From Rhodocyclus gracilis (GTDB lineage: Bacteria; Pseudomonadota; Gammaproteobacteria; Burkholderiales; Rhodocyclaceae), in NCBI RefSeq assembly GCF_009617575.1, contig NZ_WIXJ01000012.1, forward strand, positions 1 to 64,000: DNA of 64,000 nucleotides, given 5' to 3'. Positions 55,793 to 63,733 of this stretch are shown here, piece by piece. The notes beneath the pieces were generated by a model. That model saw only the letters and a list, made by a program, of their open reading frames with translations, ran no database searches and was not told the origin of the DNA. A program made the position numbers and the translations under genes. Numbering within the stretch: the first letter of the stretch is position 1; the number at the start of each line of letters is the position of its first letter.

Positions 55793-56080
55793 ATGGCACT
55801 CCAGTTCGTGGATTCCTGCGCGCACTTCGTCGACACGGTAGGGGTCGAAGAAGCGGAAGTGCTGCTCGATTGGTTGCAAAAAACTCCGGATGCCGTCATC
55901 GATTTCGGCCCGTGCACGCACGTGCACCCGGCCAACCTGCAGGTACTGATGGCGGCGAACGCCAGCGTCCGTGCCTGGCCCGCCGAGACGCGCCTCGCTG
56001 ACTGGCTGCGCCCCCTCTTCCCGACACCGGAACCAACAGTAGCACCGGCGCCGAAGCGCAAACGGCGCAAAGCCGCCTGA
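55793..56080 (+). CDS. STAS-like small protein in chemosensory operon
   Basis: 95 residues. The core VIDFGPCTHVHPANLQVLMAA looks like the conserved loop of STAS (anti-sigma-antagonist-like) domains, where a Ser/Thr is often phosphorylated; here it is Cys/Thr (CTHVHPA). The C-terminus is Pro/Arg/Lys-rich. It lies immediately after cheA and before a CheY gene, in the place where CheX, CheD or CheZ-like genes occur in other clusters. STAS assignment is by pattern only; a function in tuning CheA or binding CheY is inferred. Confidence 0.6.
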   Translation: MALQFVDSCAHFVDTVGVEEAEVLLDWLQKTPDAVIDFGPCTHVHPANLQVLMAANASVRAWPAETRLADWLRPLFPTPEPTVAPAPKRKRRKAA

Positions 56081-56105
56081 CCCTATCACTCAAGGAACCC
56101 TGAAC

Positions 56106-56480
56106 ATGGCCAAGACCATCCTTGTCGTTGACGATTCCGCTACCATGCTGATGAGCGTCAAAACCACCCTGGAAATGAACGGCTTCAAGGCGGAAACCGC
56201 CGCCGACGGCCTGCAGGCACTGACGCGGCTGAAGGGCGGACTGAAAGCGGACCTGATCATTACCGACGTAAACATGCCGAACATGAACGGAATGGATCTG
56301 ATCAAGAACGTACGCACGCTGCCCGGCTACCGCTTCACGCCGATCCTCACCCTGACGACCGAAAGTCAGGCGACGAAGCGCGACGAAGCCAAGAAGCTCG
56401 GCGCGACCGGCTGGCTCGTGAAGCCGGTCTCCGGCGCCGATCTGATCAAGGTCATCAAACAGGTGCTGCCCGGCGCCTGA
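56106..56480 (+). CDS. cheY: CheY-like response regulator (second)
   Basis: 124 residues. Canonical single receiver: DD9-10, phospho-acceptor Asp54 (IITDVNMPNMNG), Thr in LTLTTES and Lys in GWLVKPV. The MPNMNGMDL stretch and the C-terminal LIKVIKQVL match the CheY class closely associated with CheA in alternative clusters. An AAGGA ribosome site lies about ten bases upstream. It is followed by the membrane receptor gene. Confidence 0.94.
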   Translation: MAKTILVVDDSATMLMSVKTTLEMNGFKAETAADGLQALTRLKGGLKADLIITDVNMPNMNGMDLIKNVRTLPGYRFTPILTLTTESQATKRDEAKKLGATGWLVKPVSGADLIKVIKQVLPGA

Positions 56481-56493
56481 GACGGGAACACCG

Positions 56494-57771
56494 ATGCGTG
56501 CCGACGAAGAGCGGATTGCCCCCTCGTACAGCGTGCGCCGACTGGCAACGGCGGTCGTCCTCGCCGCGCTGTCAGCCGTCGCACTGGCGTGGTTCCTCAC
56601 CCCTTGGGGGCAGGACGCCGGCCTTGGCAACCGTGGCGCCAGCGCCTTGAGCGCGCTGCTCGCCACCCTCGTCGGCATCCTCCTCTGCGTTCTCATCGCC
56701 CGCAGGCGTTTGGGCGACAACTCACAGGCGCCGGACACGACGCGGGCCCCGCACGCCCAGCCCACCACCTCATCCAACCGGGCACGCCGCGAAGCCGTCG
56801 AGAACGAGCTCAATTCGGTATCGCCCTACCTCGCGGTGATCTGCCAGCAACTCGGCGGCAGCGTCAGCGAGACCGAGCACAGCGTCGCCGAAGTCGTCGA
56901 CAACATCGGCGCCGTGCACCGCCTGAGCAACGCGCTGGTGACGCGCAGCGTAAATGTGTCTCAGGCCGCGCGCGACGCCATCGACGCGGCCGCCAGCACG
57001 CAGGCCGATTTCAGCCGCGAAGTGCTCGGCTCGCTCAACGATCAGGTAGCCAGCCGACAGGAACAGCTGGCGAGCAATCTCGAACGCGTCCGCCGGCTGG
57101 CGAACGAAGTCAGCTCACTGGTACCGCTGGTCGACAGCGTCTCCGCCATCGCCAAGCAGACCAGCCTGCTCGCCCTCAACGCCAGCATCGAGGCAGCGCG
57201 CGCCGGCGAAGCGGGGCGCGGCTTCGCTGTCGTGGCCGACGAGGTGCGCAATCTCTCGGCCCAGACGAGCCAGGTCGCCGCCAACATCAACGACAAGATC
57301 AGCGCCGCAGTGCAAAGTGCCGAAGAAGAACTGGCTCGCGCGCGTGACAACATCGAGCACGACCACCTCACGCAGGGGCTGTCGAAGATGATCACCGAAA
57401 ACAGCACGATGGAAAGCCGCTTCGCCGACATCGGCGACAATTTTTCCGGCTTCCTCGGCGAAGTCGAGAGCAGCAGCCGCGAGATTGTCGAGCGCCTGTC
57501 GGGCGTGCTGGGCAGCGTCCAGTTCCAGGACGTCGTCCGGCAGCGCATCGAACAGGTGCAGCACTCCCTGCAGGAACTCGACGCCCACCTGCACGAACTC
57601 GCCGACAAGCTCGGCGATGCCAGCTGGAACGGCACGCTGGCGACGCCCCTCGCCCGACGCATGGAGCAGCATCTCGATCGCTACGTGATGGCCAGTCAGC
57701 GCGACGCGCATGCCACCGTGACCGGCGGCGTGGCGACGAGCGACGACGGGCCAAAGATCCAGCTGTTCTGA
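56494..57771 (+). CDS. Membrane-anchored methyl-accepting chemotaxis protein
   Basis: 425 residues. Two closely spaced N-terminal membrane helices (about 15-34 and 50-70) with almost no periplasmic loop, then a cytoplasmic helical region and one receptor tip, [20 protein letters not shown] at residues 219-238. No HAMP or periplasmic sensor is visible. The C-terminal segment VLGSVQFQDVVRQRIEQV is a conserved tail of a small MCP subgroup. Being membrane-bound it may anchor or dock the otherwise cytoplasmic array, or sense redox or membrane state. Followed by ParA with a one-base overlap (TGATG). Confidence 0.9.
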   Translation: MRADEERIAPSYSVRRLATAVVLAALSAVALAWFLTPWGQDAGLGNRGASALSALLATLVGILLCVLIARRRLGDNSQAPDTTRAPHAQPTTSSNRARREAVENELNSVSPYLAVICQQLGGSVSETEHSVAEVVDNIGAVHRLSNALVTRSVNVSQAARDAIDAAASTQADFSREVLGSLNDQVASRQEQLASNLERVRRLANEVSSLVPLVDSVSAIAKQTSLLALNASIEAARAGEAGRGFAVVADEVRNLSAQTSQVAANINDKISAAVQSAEEELARARDNIEHDHLTQGLSKMITENSTMESRFADIGDNFSGFLGEVESSSREIVERLSGVLGSVQFQDVVRQRIEQVQHSLQELDAHLHELADKLGDASWNGTLATPLARRMEQHLDRYVMASQRDAHATVTGGVATSDDGPKIQLF

Positions 57772-58523
57772 TGGCACGCATTCTCGCCATCAGTAACCGC
57801 AAGGGCGGTGCCGGAAAAACGACGACCGCGGTGAACGTTGCCGCCGAAATTGCCGCACGCGGCGAACGCGTCGTGCTGATCGATCTGGATTCCCAGGGGC
57901 ACTGCGCGCTGGGCTTCGGCATCAAGGTCGAGCGCGACGCTCCCTCGGCGCATGGCCTCTTCACCGGTGCCAACACACTGCGTCAGGCACTGCGACCGAC
58001 GCGGTGGCCACAGCTGTCGCTGATCCCCGCCGACAGCCGCTTCGAGCATGGCGGCGCCGACACCGGGCTATTGCAGCGCGCACTCGCCGCCGAGGGCTTT
58101 CTCGACGAAGCGCTGACGCTGATCCTCGACACGCCGCCCTCGCTCGACGCACTGCTGCTCAATGCGCTGACGGCAGCGGATCGCGTGCTGACGCCCTTCG
58201 TACCCCACCCGCTCGCCGGAGAGGGCGTACGCGCGCTGGCGCGCATTCTCTTTCGCGTCGCGGCGGATCGCAGTAATGCGGGACTGCGCGTACTCGGTTT
58301 CCTGCCGGTGATGGTGGACACGCGGATCGGCCAGCACCGCAGCGTCAGCGACAGCATCGCCCAGCAGTTCGGAGCCTCGCGCATGCTTCCCGGCATCCGC
58401 AGCGACATCAAGCTGGCCGAGGCCTTCGCGGCGGGGCAGCCGATACGTGACTACGCCCCGCATAGCCGCGGCGCCGACGACTATCGCGCGGCGACCGACG
58501 CTATCCTCGAGCGCTGGAACTGA
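57771..58523 (+). CDS. ParA-family ATPase, array-positioning type
   Basis: 250 residues. Deviant Walker A KGGAGKTTTA at residues 11-20, Walker A' in VVLIDLDSQGHCALGFG, Walker B LILDTPPSLD. No N-terminal helix-turn-helix and no parB beside it, so not a chromosome or plasmid partition pair. Similar orphan ParA proteins (PpfA in Rhodobacter sphaeroides, ParC in Vibrio) segregate or place chemosensory arrays. Last gene of the operon, consistent with positioning of the array by interaction with one of its receptors. Confidence 0.88.
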   Translation: MARILAISNRKGGAGKTTTAVNVAAEIAARGERVVLIDLDSQGHCALGFGIKVERDAPSAHGLFTGANTLRQALRPTRWPQLSLIPADSRFEHGGADTGLLQRALAAEGFLDEALTLILDTPPSLDALLLNALTAADRVLTPFVPHPLAGEGVRALARILFRVAADRSNAGLRVLGFLPVMVDTRIGQHRSVSDSIAQQFGASRMLPGIRSDIKLAEAFAAGQPIRDYAPHSRGADDYRAATDAILERWN

Positions 58524-58542
58524 ACGGTCAGCCGAACGAACC

Positions 58543-59838
58543 TTAGTCCCCGACGCGCTCAAAGCGCGCCAGCAAGGCCCCCGCACAATCGGCCGGCAAA
58601 TCGACCCAGACACGGTGCCCGTCGCCGGGGGCGACCGTCTGCGTGGCACCGTTGGCGTCCTCCATGCGGGCGAGGGTCGCCGTGCGGTTGCCGGACGGCT
58701 GGACGATTTCCAGACGGTCCCCGACGGCGAAGCGATTCTTCACCGCCACTTCCGCCAAACCACGCGCCGCATCGAACGCCAGCACATCGCCGACGTAGCG
58801 CCGCGTGCCATTGGCCGAAGCGCCGCTGGCGTAGTTCTGCGTCGTGGCGGCATGGTGGCGCTGGTAAAAACCATCGGTGTAGCCACGGTTAGCCAGACCG
58901 TCGAGCACGTCGAGCAGATCCGGGTCGAACGGCCGCCCGGCAAGAGCGTCGTCGATGGCGCGCCGGTAGCTTTGCACCGTCCGCGCCGCGTAGTAGGCCG
59001 ACTTGGTTCGCCCTTCGATCTTCAGCGAGTCGACACCGACTGCGAGCAGCTTCGCCACGTGCTCGATGGCGCGCAGATCCTTCGAATTCAAGAGGTAGGT
59101 GCCATGTTCGTCTTCTTCGATCGGCATCAGTTCGCCGGGGCGTTGGCGCTCTTCGATCAGCCACTCGCGCACCGGAGCCACCACGGGCTGCACGTCGCCG
59201 GCCGGATCGCTGGCGCCAGGATGCAGCGTGTATTCCCAACGGCAGGCGTTGGTACAAGTCCCCTGATTGGCGTCACGCCGATTGAAGTAGCCGGAAAGCA
59301 GACAGCGACCGGAGTGCGCGATACACAGCGCGCCGTGCACAAAAACCTCCAGCTCGACATCCGGGCACTGCTGGCGGATTTCGGCGATCTCGTCGAGCGA
59401 GATTTCGCGCGAGAGGATGACGCGCGTCAGGCCGAGCGAGCGCCAGAAACGCACACTCGCCCAGTTCATCGTATTGGCCTGCACCGACAGATGAACCGGC
59501 ATCTGCGGCCAGGCTTCGCGGGTCAGATGGATGAGGCCGGGGTCGGCCATGATCAGGGCATCCGGCGCCAGCGCGACGAGCGGCGCGAGATCGGCGTGAA
59601 AACTCTTCAGCTTGGCGTTGTGCGGCAGCGCATTGACGACGAGGTAAAAGCGCCGCCCAAGGGCGTGCGCCGCCGCGATCGCCTCCGCCAGCGCGGCGCT
59701 GTCGCCGAATTCGTTGTTGCGCGCCCGCAGGCTGTAGCGCGGCGGGCCGCCGTAAATGGCGTCGGCACCGTAGGCAAGTGCCGCACGCGCCATCGCCAGG
59801 GAGCCGGCGGGCGCAAGAAGTTCGGGAAGCTTAGGCAT
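58543..59838 (-). CDS. U32-family tRNA hydroxylation protein (TrhP/YegQ-like)
   Basis: 431 residues. U32 'peptidase' family: LPELLAPAGSLAMARAALAYGADAIYGG is the signature start, and the four-cysteine Fe-S site lies in HGALCIAHSGRCLLSGYF and the nearby QGTCTNACRW. TrhP proteins make 5-hydroxyuridine at the wobble base of several tRNAs. The start is the ATG of MPKLPELLAP; 47 more codons are open but antisense-like. Convergent with the chemosensory operon and divergent from rng. Confidence 0.88.
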   Translation of the reverse strand: MPKLPELLAPAGSLAMARAALAYGADAIYGGPPRYSLRARNNEFGDSAALAEAIAAAHALGRRFYLVVNALPHNAKLKSFHADLAPLVALAPDALIMADPGLIHLTREAWPQMPVHLSVQANTMNWASVRFWRSLGLTRVILSREISLDEIAEIRQQCPDVELEVFVHGALCIAHSGRCLLSGYFNRRDANQGTCTNACRWEYTLHPGASDPAGDVQPVVAPVREWLIEERQRPGELMPIEEDEHGTYLLNSKDLRAIEHVAKLLAVGVDSLKIEGRTKSAYYAARTVQSYRRAIDDALAGRPFDPDLLDVLDGLANRGYTDGFYQRHHAATTQNYASGASANGTRRYVGDVLAFDAARGLAEVAVKNRFAVGDRLEIVQPSGNRTATLARMEDANGATQTVAPGDGHRVWVDLPADCAGALLARFERVGD

Positions 59839-60104
59839 GGGCGCTGAGAGAGTAAAATGGGCCAAAGACGGCGGGTAGACCCGAGATTCGCGAAGGAACT
59901 CCCGCCACCAGAGCGGCGTCGTACGGCTCGCCGCCACGCGCGGTTCCGGGATTTGCAGACGCCGCAACAATTTGCGCAACCCGCCGCAGGGGGAGACGAC
60001 TCACGAGTGAGGCACACGCGGCACTCGACGTGCCGCCGGCGCATTCTACCTGCCGCCCCCAGGACGTGCCCCACCGCTCCCACCCTTGCCAACGACGAGA
60101 CATC

Positions 60105-61559
60105 ATGCCCGAAGAAATCCTGATCAACTTTACGCCGCAGGAAACCCGCGTCGCGGTCGTCTATCAAGGTGCGGTGCAGGAATTGCACATCGAACGCAAT
60201 GCCAACCGGGGCCTCGTCGGTAACGTCTATATCGGCCGTATCTGCCGCATCCTGCCGGGCATGCAGTCGGCGTTCATCGATATCGGTCTGGAGCGAACAG
60301 CCTTCCTGCACGTCGCCGACATCTGGGAAACGCGCCAGAACGGCGAGGCACCGCGCCCGATCGAGCGCATTCTCGCCGAGGGACAGAGCATTCTCGTGCA
60401 AGTGATCAAAGACCCGATCGGCAGCAAGGGCGCGCGCCTGTCGACGCAGATTTCGATTGCCGGGCGCATGCTCGTGCATCTGCCGCAAGACAACCACATC
60501 GGTATTTCACAGCGCATCGGCAGCGGCGCCGAACGTGACGCGCTGCGCGAGAAACTGACCCGCCTGGTGCCGGCGGAGCAACCGGGCGGCTTCATCGTCC
60601 GCACCATGGCCGAAGGCGCATCAGAAGACGAACTGGCGAGCGATATCAGCTATCTGCGCATGATCTGGCGGCGCATTGAGGCGCAATCGAAGACGGAGGC
60701 GCCGCCATCGCTGCTCTATCAGGAGCTGTCGCTGTCGCAGCGCGTACTGCGCGATTTCGTCAACCCCGAGACCTCGCGCATCGCCATCGACTCGCGCGAG
60801 AACTTCCAGAAGCTCTCGGCGTTTGCCGCCGAGTACACGCCGACGGTCGCGCCGTTACTCGATCACTATCTTGGCGAGCGCCCGCTCTTTGAACTGTATG
60901 GCGTCGAAGAAGAAATCCAGAAGGCGCTGGCCCGCCGTGTCGATCTGAAATCCGGCGGCTACCTGATCTTCGACCAGACCGAGGCGATGACGACCATCGA
61001 CGTCAATACCGGCGGTTTCGTTGGCGTGCGCAACTTTGCCGATACCATCTTCAAGACCAATCTCGAAGCGGCAGTCACCATCGCCCGTCAACTGCGCCTG
61101 CGCAACCTCGGCGGCATCATCATCATCGACTTCATCGACATGGACAGCAGCGAGCATCGCGATGCCGTGCTCAGCGAGTTCAACAAGGCGCTGGCGCGCG
61201 ACCACACCCGATTGACGGTCAACGGCTTCACCGCGCTCGGCCTCGTCGAAATGACGCGCAAACGCACGCGCGAATCGCTGGCCCACGTCATGTGCGAAGA
61301 ATGCCCGACCTGCCAGGGGCGCGGCGAAGTCCGCACAGCGCGCACGGTCGGCTACGAAATCCTGCGCGAATTGCTGCGCGAAGCCCGCCAGTTCAACGCC
61401 CGCGAACTGCGCGTACTGGCCGGCCCCTCGGTGATCGATCTCTTTCAGGACGAGGAATCGCAGTCGCTGGCGATGCTCTCCGACTTCATCGGCAAGCCGA
61501 TCTCGCTGCAAGCCGAGCCGAGCTACGCGCAGGAGCAGTACGACATCGTCCTGCTCTGA
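60105..61559 (+). CDS. rng: Ribonuclease G
   Basis: 484 residues, as in E. coli RNase G (489). S1 RNA-binding domain near residues 35-125, the 5' sensor/DNase-like parts, catalytic site IDVNTGGFVGVRN with LGGIIIIDFIDM (two metal-binding aspartates), and the zinc-link ECPTCQGRGEV. It matures the 5' end of 16S rRNA and degrades mRNAs. GAGA ribosome site. Often follows maf directly in related bacteria; here 14 kb away. Confidence 0.97.
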   Translation: MPEEILINFTPQETRVAVVYQGAVQELHIERNANRGLVGNVYIGRICRILPGMQSAFIDIGLERTAFLHVADIWETRQNGEAPRPIERILAEGQSILVQVIKDPIGSKGARLSTQISIAGRMLVHLPQDNHIGISQRIGSGAERDALREKLTRLVPAEQPGGFIVRTMAEGASEDELASDISYLRMIWRRIEAQSKTEAPPSLLYQELSLSQRVLRDFVNPETSRIAIDSRENFQKLSAFAAEYTPTVAPLLDHYLGERPLFELYGVEEEIQKALARRVDLKSGGYLIFDQTEAMTTIDVNTGGFVGVRNFADTIFKTNLEAAVTIARQLRLRNLGGIIIIDFIDMDSSEHRDAVLSEFNKALARDHTRLTVNGFTALGLVEMTRKRTRESLAHVMCEECPTCQGRGEVRTARTVGYEILRELLREARQFNARELRVLAGPSVIDLFQDEESQSLAMLSDFIGKPISLQAEPSYAQEQYDIVLL

Positions 61560-61577
61560 ACCCTGGCTCGCGAGCCG

Positions 61578-62012
61578 CTACGGCGCAGCCGCGCTGACGC
61601 AGAGCATCGTCGCCTCACCCTCGATGACGACCTTGCCCTTGACGGTGCACACCGTGTCGAGCACACAGCGGCGCTTGCCGACCAGTACCTCCTTGACCGT
61701 CACCGTCGCCGTCACGGTATCGCCCGGCCGTACCGGCGCCTTGAAGCGCAGCGACTGCGCGAGATAGACGCTGCCCGGCCCGGGCAAGCGGTTGGCGAGC
61801 ACGGCGGAGATGAACGCGGCAGACAACATGCCCTGCGCGATGCGGCCACCGAAGGGCGTCGTAGCGGCGTAGTCCTCGTTCAGGTGCAGCGGATTGATGT
61901 CGGTCGACACGCCGGCGAACAAGACGATATCGGCCTCGGTGACTGTCTTCGCCAAGGACGCGCTCATGCCGACTTCAAGTGACTCGACCGGATAACCTGT
62001 TTGCGGATTCAC
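61578..62012 (-). CDS. MaoC-family hydratase (R-specific enoyl-CoA hydratase-like)
   Basis: 144 residues, hot-dog fold. Signature hydratase motif STDINPLHLNEDYAATTPFGGRIAQGM with Asp/His catalytic residues. Such small MaoC proteins hydrate enoyl-CoA to (R)-3-hydroxyacyl-CoA for polyhydroxyalkanoate or act in fatty-acid metabolism. The start is a GTG with a perfect AGGAGG five bases upstream; longer frames upstream are not supported. Convergent with rng, divergent from the NlpC/P60 gene. Confidence 0.9.
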   Translation of the reverse strand: MNPQTGYPVESLEVGMSASLAKTVTEADIVLFAGVSTDINPLHLNEDYAATTPFGGRIAQGMLSAAFISAVLANRLPGPGSVYLAQSLRFKAPVRPGDTVTATVTVKEVLVGKRRCVLDTVCTVKGKVVIEGEATMLCVSAAAP

Positions 62013-62125
62013 GCACACCTCCTGACGGGAAACGCAGTGGGAAAGGGCAGCGGACATGCCGCAGCGGCGTGAGCGCAGGCCACACCGGACGGGCGAGTCA
62101 CGCGTCCGGAGTTTATACTGCGCGC

Positions 62126-62752
62126 ATGTTTGCGCAACGCTTGTGGCTCCTTCGGCTACCTTCCTTTTCGTCCGCCGGGCAGCTGCGTGCGCCGGCTCCT
62201 TTCCCTCAAGGAACGACACGCTGGATCGCGGCGCTTGCCGCACGACGCCGCCTCGTTTCGTTTGCCTCGGTGGCCGTCACGCTGCTGACGCTGACGCTCG
62301 CCGGTTGCGGCAGCGCACCGCCAATCCCCACAGAAGCCCCACAGGCCACGCCGACGCGGAGCCTTCCCAGCAGTGCGCAGGAAGTCGTCCTCTTTTCGCT
62401 GTCGCTGATCGATACCGGCTACCGCTTCGGCGGCAAAAATCCCTCGGCGGGGCTCGATTGCAGCGGCATGGTTTCCTATATCTACGCACACGCCGTCGAT
62501 TACCGCCTCACCGGCAGCGCCGCCGACATGGCGCGGCACGGCCACGCGGTTGCGCGCGAGGCGCTGCAACCGGGCGATCTGCTGTTCTTCAATACCGGCA
62601 GCGGCCCCTACTCGCATGTCGCGATTTTCATCGGCGAGGACCGCTTCATTCACGCCCCATCATCGAGCGGAAACGGGCGCGTTCGCATCGATCGCCTCTC
62701 CAACCGCTACTTCGCCGAGCGCTTTGTCAGCGCGCGACGTTATCTCGATTGA
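62126..62752 (+). CDS. NlpC/P60 family lipoprotein
   Basis: 208 residues. A long basic leader leads to a hydrophobic stretch and the lipobox LAGC near residue 61, so the real start may be later than the ATG used. The C40 peptidase domain (about 85-208) has the catalytic Cys in GLDCSGMVSYIY, His in YSHVAIFIG and third polar residue in RFIHAPSSSGNG. The family hydrolyses peptidoglycan peptide cross-bridges (D-Glu-mDAP bonds) and would act from the outer membrane. TATACT about 12 bases before the ATG is a possible -10 but would give almost no leader. Confidence 0.88.
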   Translation: MFAQRLWLLRLPSFSSAGQLRAPAPFPQGTTRWIAALAARRRLVSFASVAVTLLTLTLAGCGSAPPIPTEAPQATPTRSLPSSAQEVVLFSLSLIDTGYRFGGKNPSAGLDCSGMVSYIYAHAVDYRLTGSAADMARHGHAVAREALQPGDLLFFNTGSGPYSHVAIFIGEDRFIHAPSSSGNGRVRIDRLSNRYFAERFVSARRYLD

Positions 62753-62875
62753 CGCCGCGTCCGCGAGCCCCCATGCTCTGAGACCCGGAACGGCCTCGCC
62801 TATGCCTTTGGTCATATTGGCCGACCTCCCCAGAAATGCTAACGTTTCGCAAAATAAGATAGTTTCCCGGACGCC

Positions 62876-63733
62876 ATGACGACGCTTGTTGATGCAGGAC
62901 TTTCCCCGCTGTTACGTGGTTTTGAGATTCCTCCCTGCCCCGCCGTCCTGAACGATCTGCGCCGCGAACTCGATAGTGACGACTGCGATCCACGCCGTGT
63001 TGCTCAGCTGATCAGTCGTGATGTCGGCCTTTCTGCCGCCGTCATCCGCGTCGCCAACTCCCCGGCGCTCGCCTTGCAACGCAAGGCAAAGACGATTGGC
63101 GAAGCCCTCTCGCTGCTCGGCAGCCGACAGATTCTCAATCTAGTCGTCGGCGAACTGCTCAAACGTCTCGTCAGCCAGGAGAACTCGCCGAGTCTCGAGC
63201 GTTTCTGGGATCGTGCGGCGCTCAGCGCGGCGGTGTGCGCGCGCCTGTCGGGTCGCCTGCGTGGCAGCCAGCGCGACACCGCGTATTGCTTTGGCTTGTT
63301 CCGCGATTGCGGCATCCCGTTGATGATGCAGCGCTTTTCCGACTACAAAACGACGTTGCAACTGGCCAACCGTGCCAGCACCTCGTTTACTGACGTCGAA
63401 GACAGCCGGCACGGCGTCGACCACGCAGTCATCGGCTACCTGCTCGCCCGCAGCTGGAACCTCTCCGCCAACCTGTGCGCGGCGATGCGCTCGCACCACG
63501 AGTTTTCGGCGCTCTATCAGGAATCCGACAGCGGTCTAAGCGTCGAGTCGTGCACGCTGATCGGTATCGGCGTCGTCGCCGAGCGCGTCATCAGCCTCTC
63601 GCAAAATGCCAGCGAAGAAAACGAGTGGCGACTCGGGCGTGATGCAGTCAGCCACTTCTTCAGCCTCGGCGAAGGCGAACTCGACGATATCGTCGACGAC
63701 GAACTCGAGCATCTTCGCGCCTGCAACGACTAG
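62876..63733 (+). CDS. HDOD domain protein
   Basis: 285 residues. HDOD domain over about residues 15-215: LRGFEIPPCPAVLNDL, SRDVGLSAAVIRVANSPAL, EALSLLGSRQILNLVVGELLK and HGVDHAVIGYLLARSWNLS. HDOD proteins resemble HD phosphodiesterases without full metal-binding residues and act as signalling adaptors, often near chemotaxis or c-di-GMP genes. No other domain. A candidate -35/-10 pair (TTGGCC, 17 bases, TAACGT) lies just upstream but is weak. Confidence 0.9.
   Translation: MTTLVDAGLSPLLRGFEIPPCPAVLNDLRRELDSDDCDPRRVAQLISRDVGLSAAVIRVANSPALALQRKAKTIGEALSLLGSRQILNLVVGELLKRLVSQENSPSLERFWDRAALSAAVCARLSGRLRGSQRDTAYCFGLFRDCGIPLMMQRFSDYKTTLQLANRASTSFTDVEDSRHGVDHAVIGYLLARSWNLSANLCAAMRSHHEFSALYQESDSGLSVESCTLIGIGVVAERVISLSQNASEENEWRLGRDAVSHFFSLGEGELDDIVDDELEHLRACND

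Noticed and set aside
58447-59847. 466-codon plus-strand open frame
   Set aside because: Antisense to the U32-family gene, whose cysteine and glycine motifs are clear.
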